Shown: positions 1 through 6,875 of the stretch, one piece after another
Layout of the letters: each line of letters starts with the position of its first letter
Position numbering within the stretch: position 1 is the first letter of the stretch
Source: CAVVKW01 sp963761705
GTDB lineage: Bacteria > Verrucomicrobiota > Verrucomicrobiia > Chthoniobacterales > JAATET01
Length of the DNA: 64,000 nt
Direction of reading: 5' to 3'
Assembly (NCBI GenBank): GCA_963761705.1
Contig: CAVXHK010000001.1
Location: 186,001 to 250,000 of the forward strand
Position numbers and translations under genes: made by a program
Notes under the pieces: generated by a model
Database searches by the model: none
The model's input: only the letters and a program-made list of their open reading frames with translations
What the model was told of the DNA's origin: nothing

Positions 1-2
1 CC

Positions 3-326
3 CTTTACGCCGTCGCCATCGCGGGCGGTCTGGCACTCCGCAACCGCCACGCCCCGCTGATCTTCGCCGCTGTCGCCGCAAATTCGTTCCTGTTCTACGT
101 CGTGACCAACACCGCCTCGTGGTTCGGCAACGTCGCTTACCAGCAAACCGCGACCGGCTGGCTCCAATCTCTCACCATCGGCCTCCCGGGCTTCCCACCA
201 ACCTGGGTTTTCTTCCGCAATTCCCTCGCGAGCGATCTCCTCTTCACCGCGATCTTCCTCGGTGCCCTTGCTTTCCAGCGACGCTCAATCCAAACGCGGG
301 CTTCGGAAACCCTCGCGAAAGCATAG
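3..326 (+). CDS. DUF6580-type membrane protein, C-terminal part
   Basis: The frame is open from the left edge and ends at TAG 324-326, so only about 107 C-terminal codons are present. The visible part has hydrophobic stretches near the edge (LYAVAIAGGLAL, LIFAAVAANSFLFYVVTN) and near the end (LLFTAIFLGALAF). The sequence TNTASWFGN, followed by a Pro-rich turn and NSLASDLLFTA, resembles the conserved C-terminal half of DUF6580, a family of small integral membrane proteins of unknown function. The start lies outside the window. The next gene converges from the other strand. Family assignment is from recalled motif similarity and was not searched. Confidence 0.6.
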   Translation, partial: LYAVAIAGGLALRNRHAPLIFAAVAANSFLFYVVTNTASWFGNVAYQQTATGWLQSLTIGLPGFPPTWVFFRNSLASDLLFTAIFLGALAFQRRSIQTRASETLAKA

Positions 327-398
327 TCCGTTCATTCGATCCGGAGATTCCTACCATTAAGGGAACCCGGATTCTCGAGCGGTGATCCTGAATTGCCT

Positions 399-419
399 TT
401 CTTCATGCCCTTCATGGTG
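399..419. repeat. Dispersed 21-bp repeat, copy 1 (gene-end repeat)
   Basis: Read on the minus strand this is CACCATGAAGGGCATGAAGA plus one more A. The same 21 bases with one mismatch occur at 22694-22714 after pdxA, and a looser relative lies at 8471-8500. The TGA inside this copy is the stop codon of the glycosyltransferase at 412. Confidence 0.7.
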
Positions 420-1551
420 AGTCCTCACCCCCGTAGATTTCAGTCAGGACCCGACGGAGCGCGGTCTTCGAATAGCGGTCCCGCACCGTTGCAAATCCTG
501 CCACCGCAACTTTAGCGTAAAGTCTCTCGTCCTCCACCAGTCGAGCGATCGCCCCCGCCAGCCCCTCCGCGTCCCCCTCGTTGCAGAGTAGCCCATTCTC
601 CCCGTCCGTGATCACCTCCGGGATGCCACCGTGCCGCGTCGCCACCACCGGCAACCCGCTCGCCATCGCTTCGAGCATGGCATTCGGCACACCCTCCGTA
701 TCCCCCGCCACCGCCTCGCTCGGATGAACGAAAACGTGCGCGGCGTGGAAAAGCTCTTTCAGTTGGATCTGATCCAGAAAGCCCGGAAAACGCACCCGCT
801 CCGCGACCCCAAGCTCCGCCGCCAGCGCCCGTAGTTCCCGTTCCATCGGTCCCGTCCCAGCGATCACGAGCTGCGCCCGAGGCGTCTCCAATCGAGCGAA
901 AGCCCGCAACGTCGTCGCCAGCCCCTTCTTCGGAATCAGCCGAGACGCTTGCACCAGCTGGATCGGTCCGCCCACTGTCTCCGCCCGCTCGACGAACTCG
1001 ACCTCCGGCACCACCGTCCGCACGACCCTCAGTTTCTCCCGCGGGCATCCCATCGCCGCCACCCGCTCGACCAGCGCCTCCGACCGGCAGACCACCCACG
1101 CCGCCCGGTCAAACAGCTCCGCCCTCGCCCCCGCGTATCCATCCGAAGCGATCGCCCCCGTGACGTCCGCCCCGTGGAACGACACCACGAACGGTATCGG
1201 CAACCGACGCAGCAACGGCAAAAAATGCACCGCCACGTTTCCAAAAAAGACGTGCAACGCGCCGACGGATTCCTCCCGCAGAAGGTTGAGCACGGCATCT
1301 CCCTCCCGTCCACTCACCTGCCACGGGTGCCCGGTCACGTACCGCTCGACCGCCCGGCCCCAGGCTCGAAACCACTTCCGCCGCACGAGGTGGACCCGGT
1401 TGAACGGGAAAACGTCCGCATTTTCCAGCTTCTGCGTGATGACGATCGGATCGAACGCGGTCGACGCTGCGATCTGCCGGTGCACGTGGTGCATCTCGGG
1501 CTTGAGGTAGGTCGCGCAAAAAAACGCGACCCGCGGACGTCTACCAATCAA
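412..1551 (-). CDS. Glycosyltransferase family 4
   Basis: GT-B fold glycosyltransferase expected to move a sugar from a nucleotide-sugar donor onto a saccharide or lipid acceptor in the cytoplasm. Near the N-terminus is VAFFCATYLKPEMHHVHRQI, typical of GT4 proteins that begin directly with this strand. The C-terminal donor domain has VQASRLIPKKG followed by EGVPNAMLEAM and PVVATRHGGIPEV, the E-x7-E region of family GT4. I start at a TTG (1549-1551) because family homology begins 7 residues later; an ATG at 1596 or 1614 would add residues encoded inside the upstream gene. No clear Shine-Dalgarno site decides between them. The stop lies in a dispersed repeat. Acceptor and pathway are unknown. 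Confidence 0.85.
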   Translation of the reverse strand: MIGRRPRVAFFCATYLKPEMHHVHRQIAASTAFDPIVITQKLENADVFPFNRVHLVRRKWFRAWGRAVERYVTGHPWQVSGREGDAVLNLLREESVGALHVFFGNVAVHFLPLLRRLPIPFVVSFHGADVTGAIASDGYAGARAELFDRAAWVVCRSEALVERVAAMGCPREKLRVVRTVVPEVEFVERAETVGGPIQLVQASRLIPKKGLATTLRAFARLETPRAQLVIAGTGPMERELRALAAELGVAERVRFPGFLDQIQLKELFHAAHVFVHPSEAVAGDTEGVPNAMLEAMASGLPVVATRHGGIPEVITDGENGLLCNEGDAEGLAGAIARLVEDERLYAKVAVAGFATVRDRYSKTALRRVLTEIYGGEDSP

Positions 1552-1870
1552 TTGCGAAAAGAATAAAGCCCCGGGGCTTCCCGGGCTGAGCCGCATCTTC
1601 GGACACCGTCCCATTCGTCCGCCCTGTCCCCGCCGATTTCGGAGCCGCCGGATTCACCAATTGCCACGGTCGCTCTTCGTCGAAGACCTTCGCGACGATC
1701 CCCGACACCGCCGGATCCGGATCGACCGTGATCCGCTCCGGCAACGGCTGGACCGGGATCTCCTCCGAGTCCTGAAAAACGACGAACTCCTGAGCCCAGC
1801 TCGGAGACACCGTCAACACCCCGATCGCGAAAGTCACCAGCAGCGTCTTCATCGCCAAAAGCTCTTTCAT
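1541..1870 (-). CDS. Small secreted protein of unknown function
   Basis: A 109-residue protein with an N-terminal signal peptide (core LLVTFAIGVLTVSPSWAQ, cleavage expected after SWA). The mature part is acidic and Pro-rich, with PERITVDPDPAVSGIVAKVF and no recognisable domain. The start ATG is at 1868-1870; MKTLL at 1852 is an alternative. It lies 53 bases after the GH1 gene and overlaps the start of the glycosyltransferase by 11 bases, so the three are probably one leftward transcript. I do not recognise the family; the secretion call rests on the signal sequence alone. Confidence 0.6.
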   Translation of the reverse strand: MKELLAMKTLLVTFAIGVLTVSPSWAQEFVVFQDSEEIPVQPLPERITVDPDPAVSGIVAKVFDEERPWQLVNPAAPKSAGTGRTNGTVSEDAAQPGKPRGFILFAIDW

Positions 1871-1893
1871 GGAGCGGCGATTTGCAATCGCCG
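1871..1893. repeat. Palindromic repeat GGCGATT-TGC-AATCGCC
   Basis: GGAGC followed by a 7-bp inverted repeat with a 3-base centre, just upstream of the small secreted protein. A second copy with the same GGAGCGGCG lead is at 6245-6266, and a partial one at about 34800-34813. Probably a non-coding dispersed palindrome. Confidence 0.6.
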
Positions 1894-1923
1894 AACCAGC
1901 CAAAAAGCGCGCAGCTCGAAAAA

Positions 1924-3444
1924 CTACGAGCCAAACTCCCGCCGCGCCGCCGCGACCAGCTCCGCGTAGGTCTCCGAAGGCCGGTCTCCCAGGTGATCCT
2001 CCACCGACCGCTCCGCCCCCGCCGAGTAGTCCACGGAAAACAGCCCAAACCTCGCCGAGTAGGAACCCCATTCGTAATTGTCCGTCATTGACCAATGCAA
2101 GTAGCCCACCACCGGGCAACCCTCCCGCCGCAGCCGCGCCACCTCGGCCAAGTGGACACGGAGAAACTCACTCCGCGTCATCGCGTCGGTCCGCCGGTCC
2201 GCGTCCCGGTTGTCCCGCCTCCGGCGGTGAGCCATCCCGTTCTCCGCGATCAGCAATCGCCGGTCGTAAAACTTCGTGTAGTAGGTGCAGAAAAAATGCA
2301 GCCCCTCCGGCAGCATCCGCCAGTCCCACCACTTGCTGGTGATCCCATCCATCAACCACGCCTTGATCCCCTTCGTCTTGAACTCCAGATCTCGGAAGTT
2401 CGGCGGCCTAAACACGTGGCCGGCAAACGGGTCGTAGTAATCCAACCCGATAAAATCCAAGACCCGCGACCGCTTTGAGGCCTTCAGCTCATCGAGAAAG
2501 AACCGTAGGTTCGCCGACGTGAAGCGCTTCGGTGCCAGCCACCGCACCGCCCACGACAGCAAGCGCCCCAGCAGCACGAAAAAGGTTGTTCGCAGCGGCA
2601 ATTTTGCCGCCCTCAACGCCTCGAGGAGCGCTTGCGAGTTCCGCACGAACACCCCCTCCACGTCATGGATCCCCACCCCATTTCCTTCTCGGAGGCAAAG
2701 CAAATCGAGGATGACCTGATCCGACCAATACACGTCGCTGCAGAACGTGTTGGTCGTCACTTCGACGTCACCCCAATCCCGGGATTCGTAGAGATCCTTG
2801 ATCACGTTGTAAGCGCGAACGTGTGCCGCCAACATTCGGTTCAGCACGCCCATCCCCGCGTCCAGCCCACGCTTTTTCCCCGGGAAATGCGGCGCGAGAT
2901 ACGTGTTCTGAATGAGCATATTTGGCTCGTTCAGCGTGATGATCCAGCGGAGCGGGTCGGTTCGGTGCTCCGCAACCAAACGCGAATTGACGCGTTCGAG
3001 CGTCACGCGGACGTATTCGGCGAACAGATTCACCGACCGATCCTCCAGCCACCCGTCGACTCCGAGCCAGGCCGGATGCGTGAAGTGCTGCAGGGTGACG
3101 ACCGGCTCCAAACCCCGCCGACGTGCAGCCGCGATCCGGTCCGCGTACGCGTCGATCGCGTCGAAGTCAAAGACCGGCGCGACCTCCAGCCGCTTCGTCG
3201 AAGTCGAAGGCTGGATCCTCGGCCACTCGAACCCCAGGCGGAATGCGCTGAGCCCCATCGCCTGCGCCCGGTCAAAATCCTCCTCGTAGCGGGTCCAGAA
3301 TTTCGCCGCCTCCCCGGTCGTCTCGACGCGCCCCGAACGCTCCGCCGCCGCCCAGTTATTCTGCGGCTCCCCCTCGCCGTTGTAGCCGCCCTCGCTCTGA
3401 TACCCCGACGTCGACACCCCCCACAAAAATTCCCCTCCGCTCAT
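1924..3444 (-). CDS. Family 1 glycoside hydrolase (beta-glucosidase-like)
   Basis: Retaining glycosidase of family GH1 that hydrolyses beta-linked glycosides, 506 residues from the chosen start. The N-terminal strand FLWGVSTSGYQSEGG is the family signature. The acid/base Glu is in TLNEPN (about residue 173) and the nucleophile Glu in IAENG (about residue 401); the aglycone-side Trp region GYLHWSMTDNYEW follows. Both catalytic residues are present. I chose ATG 3442-3444 because family homology begins four residues later; an upstream ATG at 3498 would add 18 unrelated residues. There is no signal peptide, so it should act in the cytoplasm. Exact substrate cannot be told. It is followed by the small secreted protein and a glycosyltransferase. 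Confidence 0.92.
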   Translation of the reverse strand: MSGGEFLWGVSTSGYQSEGGYNGEGEPQNNWAAAERSGRVETTGEAAKFWTRYEEDFDRAQAMGLSAFRLGFEWPRIQPSTSTKRLEVAPVFDFDAIDAYADRIAAARRRGLEPVVTLQHFTHPAWLGVDGWLEDRSVNLFAEYVRVTLERVNSRLVAEHRTDPLRWIITLNEPNMLIQNTYLAPHFPGKKRGLDAGMGVLNRMLAAHVRAYNVIKDLYESRDWGDVEVTTNTFCSDVYWSDQVILDLLCLREGNGVGIHDVEGVFVRNSQALLEALRAAKLPLRTTFFVLLGRLLSWAVRWLAPKRFTSANLRFFLDELKASKRSRVLDFIGLDYYDPFAGHVFRPPNFRDLEFKTKGIKAWLMDGITSKWWDWRMLPEGLHFFCTYYTKFYDRRLLIAENGMAHRRRRDNRDADRRTDAMTRSEFLRVHLAEVARLRREGCPVVGYLHWSMTDNYEWGSYSARFGLFSVDYSAGAERSVEDHLGDRPSETYAELVAAARREFGS

Positions 3445-3501
3445 CTTACCCGGCGACCGTAATCCGATTGGCGTCCGTTCCGCAAGCGAGCTGAACACGA
3501 A

Positions 3502-3532
3502 ACAGCCCCGGTCGAAGTTCGACCGGGGCTGT
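3502..3532 (-). terminator. Rho-independent terminator after the PEP-CTERM gene
   Basis: Near-perfect 14-bp stem (ACAGCCCCGGTCGAA with its complement) with a very short loop, followed on the minus strand by TTTCG and TGTT. It sits between the PEP-CTERM stop at 3557 and the GH1 start at 3444. Confidence 0.7.
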
Positions 3533-3556
3533 TCGAAAGTTCAGCTCTTGGCGACC

Positions 3557-4264
3557 TCAGGCCTTGCGGCGGCGTGCTCCGTAGAGGATGCCAGCGAGAC
3601 CGAGACCCACGAGGGCAATCGTGCCGGGCGCCGGGACGGCCGTAACGGTGATGTTGTCAAAGCGGTTGTTGCCGGTGGCTCCCGTTGCCCCCGTCAGCGT
3701 GGTGCGGAAGATGACTGACGGCGCGTTGTCAACCAAGTTGGCACTTGAGAAATCGAACGAAGCAAGCGTCCAAGTCGAAGTAAGCGCACCGGTGTTCGCC
3801 GAGAGGTCGAAAAAGTTAACTCCGTCGATGGACCATGCGATTGAGCGGGACGTGAAGCCAGTGCCCGTTCCTCGCTGAGCCCAGCTCACGACCGGATTTT
3901 CCAATCCGACCAAGCTCACGGTGAGGTCGAAATACATCCCATTGTTTCCGTTCCCCGCTCCGCCCGTCGGGGAGAGCGAACCGCCGGCCACGAATCCGGA
4001 CTGGGCATTCAGCGTGTCTCCGCCAAAGCTTGCAATCGAATCGTAGGAATTGTCAGTTCCACTGGTTGTATTCACAAAGTTCCCCAGGGTGAGGCTTCCA
4101 CTCCCTACATCGGGCGATTGAGGAAAAGATGCAGGAGTGAATCCGAACGCACCCGATGGAAGGTCGTTACTATTTTGAGCCCAGTAGGCGACAACTGTCT
4201 GACTGAAGCTACTGCCGATGGCGCAACCAAAGACTATTGTGGTAAGAAGGAATCGTTTGATCAT
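3557..4264 (-). CDS. PEP-CTERM sorting-domain protein
   Basis: A 235-residue exported protein. It has a signal peptide (KRFLLTTIVFGCAIGSSFSQ), a Ser/Thr/Gly/Asn-rich beta-type body, and a C-terminal sorting signal: VPAPG, a hydrophobic helix (TIALVGLGLAGILYGA) and the basic end RRRKA. This tripartite signal is recognised by exosortase, which removes the anchor during surface delivery. The ATG at 4262-4264 directly precedes the signal peptide. A sigma-54-type promoter lies about 75 bases upstream and a terminator 25 bases downstream, so it is a single-gene unit. No exosortase is encoded in the window. The body's function is unknown. Confidence 0.85.
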   Translation of the reverse strand: MIKRFLLTTIVFGCAIGSSFSQTVVAYWAQNSNDLPSGAFGFTPASFPQSPDVGSGSLTLGNFVNTTSGTDNSYDSIASFGGDTLNAQSGFVAGGSLSPTGGAGNGNNGMYFDLTVSLVGLENPVVSWAQRGTGTGFTSRSIAWSIDGVNFFDLSANTGALTSTWTLASFDFSSANLVDNAPSVIFRTTLTGATGATGNNRFDNITVTAVPAPGTIALVGLGLAGILYGARRRKA

Positions 4265-4335
4265 GATTGGTGGTGTTTGTGTGTTCGATGGTGAGCGCGG
4301 GAAGAGTTCACCGCAGCAGTGAAGTGAGATACTAC

Positions 4336-4350
4336 GCAACCCCCGTGCCA
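4336..4350 (-). promoter_or_regulatory. Sigma-54 (-24/-12) promoter of the PEP-CTERM gene
   Basis: On the minus strand the sequence is TGGCACG-GGGG-TTGC, which matches the RpoN core consensus TGGCACG-N4-TTGC exactly, with GG and GC spaced as required. Transcription would start near 4324, about 60 bases before the ATG at 4264. Three copies of the hexamer CCACAA or its complement (4348-4353, 4360-4365, 4378-4383) overlap or lie upstream and could bind an activator. Confidence 0.65.
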
Positions 4351-4410
4351 CAACTGACTTTGTGGTGACAATTCCGCCACAAATCTGCAAATTCTCCGCA
4401 ACAGCTTGAC

Positions 4411-5412
4411 CTACAACAACTCAGCAATCTGCACCGCGTTCAGCGCCGCCCCCTTGAGCACCTGATCCCCGCAAACCCAGAAGCTCAAGCTGTTGTCCAT
4501 CGCGCAGTCCAGCCGCAAACGCCCCACCTCGCAGTCGTCCTTCCCCGCCACATCCAGCGGCATCGGGTATTCCCCCTTCGCGGGGTTATCGACGACGCGG
4601 ATGCCGTCGAAACGGTCGATCGCCTCCCGCGCTTCGCGGACGTTGACCGGTTTCTCGAATTCCGCGGTCACCGCCACCGAATGCGCCCGATAAACCGGCA
4701 CGCGCACGCACGTGACCGAGGCCCGGAACATCGACAGATGCATGATCCGACGTCCCTCGTTCTGCATCTTCATCTCTTCGCGCGTGTAGCCATTCTCGAG
4801 AAACGAATCGACCTGGGGAATCACGTTGAAGGCGATCGGGTGCGCGAAAACCGACGGCGTGGGCGATTCGCCGCCGCCAACTGTCGCAATTTGCTCGCGG
4901 AGTTCTTCGATGCCCTGTGCCCCGGCCCCGGATACCGCCTGATAGCTCGACGCGATCACCCGCCGAACGCGGAACCGCTGGTGCAGCGGAAAAAGCGCCA
5001 TGAGCGTGACGATCGTCGTGCAATTCGGGTTCGCGATGATGCCCTGATGATTCTTGACGTCCTCGCCGTTGATTTCCGGCACAACGAGCGGCACGTCGTC
5101 GTCCATCCGGAACGCGGAGGAATTATCGACCACCACCGCACCTGCATCGACCGCGTGCCGGCCGAAATCCTTGGAGATCCCCGATCCAGCGCTGAACAAC
5201 GCAATGTCCACACCCGCAAACGCATCCGGCGTCAACTCCTTCACGACCACGTCCTCGCCACGAAACTTCAGCGTCTTACCCGCTGAGCGGGCCGACGCGA
5301 GAAGCGTCAGTTTCGAAACCGGAAACTCGCGCCGCGCCAGGACGTCGAGCATTTCCACCCCCACCGCGCCGGTTGCCCCGACGATCGCCACGTGATACTG
5401 CCTGCTACTCAT
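4411..5412 (-). CDS. asd: Aspartate-semialdehyde dehydrogenase
   Basis: Reduces aspartyl phosphate to aspartate semialdehyde with NADPH, the branch point to lysine, diaminopimelate, threonine and methionine. At 333 residues it has the usual length. The nucleotide-binding loop VGATGAVGVEML is at residues 11-23, and the catalytic Cys131 is in NPNCTT. SGAGAQGIEEL and the later EMKMQNEGRRIM region belong to the substrate-binding domain. The start ATG is only 14 bases from the divergent L,D-transpeptidase start, leaving no room for a separate long regulatory leader or lysine riboswitch. Confidence 0.96.
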   Translation of the reverse strand: MSSRQYHVAIVGATGAVGVEMLDVLARREFPVSKLTLLASARSAGKTLKFRGEDVVVKELTPDAFAGVDIALFSAGSGISKDFGRHAVDAGAVVVDNSSAFRMDDDVPLVVPEINGEDVKNHQGIIANPNCTTIVTLMALFPLHQRFRVRRVIASSYQAVSGAGAQGIEELREQIATVGGGESPTPSVFAHPIAFNVIPQVDSFLENGYTREEMKMQNEGRRIMHLSMFRASVTCVRVPVYRAHSVAVTAEFEKPVNVREAREAIDRFDGIRVVDNPAKGEYPMPLDVAGKDDCEVGRLRLDCAMDNSLSFWVCGDQVLKGAALNAVQIAELL

Positions 5413-5426
5413 TAACTTGGAAAAAA

Positions 5427-5927
5427 ATGGACGAGACCACTACCCCACAAAGCGAACCCATCCAACCCCCATTTTCGCCGAGGCTCCGCGTCTCCGTGAC
5501 TCGTCAGTCTCTCGACTTGTTTGACGAAACGAACCAGGTGGTGGCGTCCTACCCCGTCTCCACGTCGAAATTTGGTCTCGGCGCCGAGCCCGGGAGCTTC
5601 CGCACACCGCTCGGGCGATTTCGGATCGAAGAAATGGTTGGTGCCGGGGCACCGACGGGAGCCGTCTTCGTCGGTCGTCAACCCACCGGAGCCATCGCGG
5701 ACCAGGGCGGCACGGAAGACCACGTGCTCACCCGCATCCTCTGGCTGAGTGGTCTCGAAGTGGAAAATGCCAACACTCACGACCGATTCATCTACATCCA
5801 CGGCACAAATCAAGAACATCGCATCGGCAGCGCCGCTAGCCACGGTTGTGTCCGGATGCGGAATGCCGACGTGATCGATCTGTTCGAACGGGTGTCGCCG
5901 GGGACGTCCGTCGAAATCGTTGTATAA
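5427..5927 (+). CDS. L,D-transpeptidase (YkuD domain)
   Basis: A 166-residue YkuD-fold protein. It has the family motif IHGTN, then SHGCVRM with catalytic Cys141 and the preceding His. Such enzymes form 3-3 peptidoglycan cross-links or attach lipoproteins to the wall. PGSFRTPLGRFRIEE matches the substrate-side strand of the family. I start at ATG 5427 with a GG-containing stretch upstream; an ATG-like start at 5373 would lie inside asd on the other strand. There is no signal peptide in the chosen frame, which is unusual for an enzyme that acts outside the membrane, so export is unexplained. It is divergent from asd. Confidence 0.88.
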   Translation: MDETTTPQSEPIQPPFSPRLRVSVTRQSLDLFDETNQVVASYPVSTSKFGLGAEPGSFRTPLGRFRIEEMVGAGAPTGAVFVGRQPTGAIADQGGTEDHVLTRILWLSGLEVENANTHDRFIYIHGTNQEHRIGSAASHGCVRMRNADVIDLFERVSPGTSVEIVV

Positions 5928-5928
5928 T
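5923..5928 (+). promoter_or_regulatory. Possible -10 box of the small lipoprotein gene
   Basis: A perfect TATAAT overlaps the stop codon of the L,D-transpeptidase, about 73 bases before the lipoprotein ATG. No good -35 element is seen at 17 bp, so this is tentative. Confidence 0.35.
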
Positions 5929-6000
5929 TTCGTTGTGTCGCCGGGGAACTGTGACTAAATGCCCCCAGCATCTCGCTAAGAAAGGAGGGGAAATTATCTA

Positions 6001-6120
6001 ATGAAATTCGTGAAATTCGCAGCAGCAGTCGCAGTAGTGGCAGCTTCGTTCGCAATGACCGCATGCGAAACTGCTCCAGAGCCGGCACCGCCGCCAGTGA
6101 GCATGGGCATGTCCAAGTAA
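6001..6120 (+). CDS. Very small lipoprotein (39 residues)
   Basis: Starts with MKFVKFAAAVAVVAASFA and then MTAC, a good lipobox with the lipidated Cys near residue 22. The mature part is only about 18 residues, Pro- and Met-rich (EPAPPPVSMGMSK). A strong ribosome-binding site, AAGGAGGGG, lies 10 bases upstream, and a clear terminator follows, so this is a real and probably well-expressed gene. Function is unknown. Its size and form recall entericidin-type small lipoproteins but there is no sequence match that I can name. Confidence 0.8.
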   Translation: MKFVKFAAAVAVVAASFAMTACETAPEPAPPPVSMGMSK

Positions 6121-6149
6121 TTTAACTCCTCGCAAGAGGAATACCTTGA

Positions 6150-6188
6150 AGCCCGGGAGCCTCCGAAAGGAAGCCCCCGGGCTTTTTT
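6150..6188 (+). terminator. Rho-independent terminator of the small lipoprotein
   Basis: AGCCCGGGAGCCTCC and its complement across a short loop, followed by TTTTTT. It begins 30 bases after the stop codon. Confidence 0.8.
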
Positions 6189-6244
6189 GCCGTCCGGGGT
6201 CGGAAGGTCCAAAAGTCGAAGGACCAAACCGCCCCATCCCTCAA

Positions 6245-6266
6245 GGAGCGGCGGTTGGCAATCGCC
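6245..6266. repeat. Palindromic repeat GGCGGTT-GGC-AATCGCC
   Basis: Second copy of the repeat seen at 1871-1893, with the same GGAGC lead. It lies in the gap between the lipoprotein terminator and mpg. Confidence 0.6.
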
Positions 6267-6293
6267 CACCCAGCCCGCGCGCGAAGCGCCACT

Positions 6294-6875
6294 TTAGACT
6301 TTCCGACCTTCGGACCTTCGGACCTTCCGACTCACCCACCCACTCCCCTCCGCCATAAACCGCCACGGCAACTCCGCCCCCCGCGAAATCCCGATCCGCC
6401 CATCGGCAACCACTTTCGATCCTCCCGGCCCCACGTGGAAACTCCGCGCCCGGTCCTTGCAGAGATCCATCCCGTGCTCGTTGGATCCGATCCCAACCGC
6501 CTGAGTCAGCTTGCCCGGTCCCGAACAAAGCTGCTTCACCCCGTCACGGCCCCGCCGTTGCGCCATCCGCTCCAACCCCGTCGTCGGTTCCAGCGCCCGC
6601 ACCAGGACAAAGCCTGCGCGCTCTCCCTTCACCAGCACGTTGAGCAGCCAATGCACCCCGTAGTTGAGGTAAATGTAAGCCGTGCCCGCCGCCTCCCGCT
6701 CCACGAAAGCCCGCGCGCTCGGCTTGAAAAACGTGTGGCACGCCGGATCCCCCTCCGCGTCGTAGGCCTCGGTCTCCACGACCACCCCCGCGCATTCACC
6801 CCAGACCAAAGACGCCCCGATCAACTCCCGGGCGCAAACCAACGGATCCCGTTCAAAAAACTTTCGTTCGATCAT
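6294..6875 (-). CDS. mpg: DNA-3-methyladenine glycosylase (AAG/MPG family)
   Basis: Removes alkylated purines such as 3-methyladenine and hypoxanthine from DNA, opening base-excision repair. The protein has 193 residues. VETEAYDAEGDPACH holds the catalytic Glu and the general-base surroundings; YIYLNYGVHWLLNV holds the helix-inserting Tyr; SGPGKLTQAVGI and GRIGISRGAELPWRF complete the family pattern. The last residues (VSRKVRRSEGRKV) are encoded by a tandem repeat and are not family sequence. The start overlaps the stop of the GNAT gene by four bases (ATGA), so the two are translationally coupled. Confidence 0.93.
   Translation of the reverse strand: MIERKFFERDPLVCARELIGASLVWGECAGVVVETEAYDAEGDPACHTFFKPSARAFVEREAAGTAYIYLNYGVHWLLNVLVKGERAGFVLVRALEPTTGLERMAQRRGRDGVKQLCSGPGKLTQAVGIGSNEHGMDLCKDRARSFHVGPGGSKVVADGRIGISRGAELPWRFMAEGSGWVSRKVRRSEGRKV
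6298..6328. repeat. Short tandem repeat in the mpg 3' end
   Basis: Two and a half units of about 9 bases (CCTTCGGA, GACCTTCGGA type), ending in CCTTCCGAC. It encodes the basic tail of the Mpg protein. A relative (GGTCCAAAAGTCGAAGG) is 90 bases away at about 6208-6226. Confidence 0.55.

Noticed and set aside
5373..5426. Longer start of the L,D-transpeptidase
   Set aside because: It would lie within asd on the opposite strand and adds residues without family sequence or a signal peptide.
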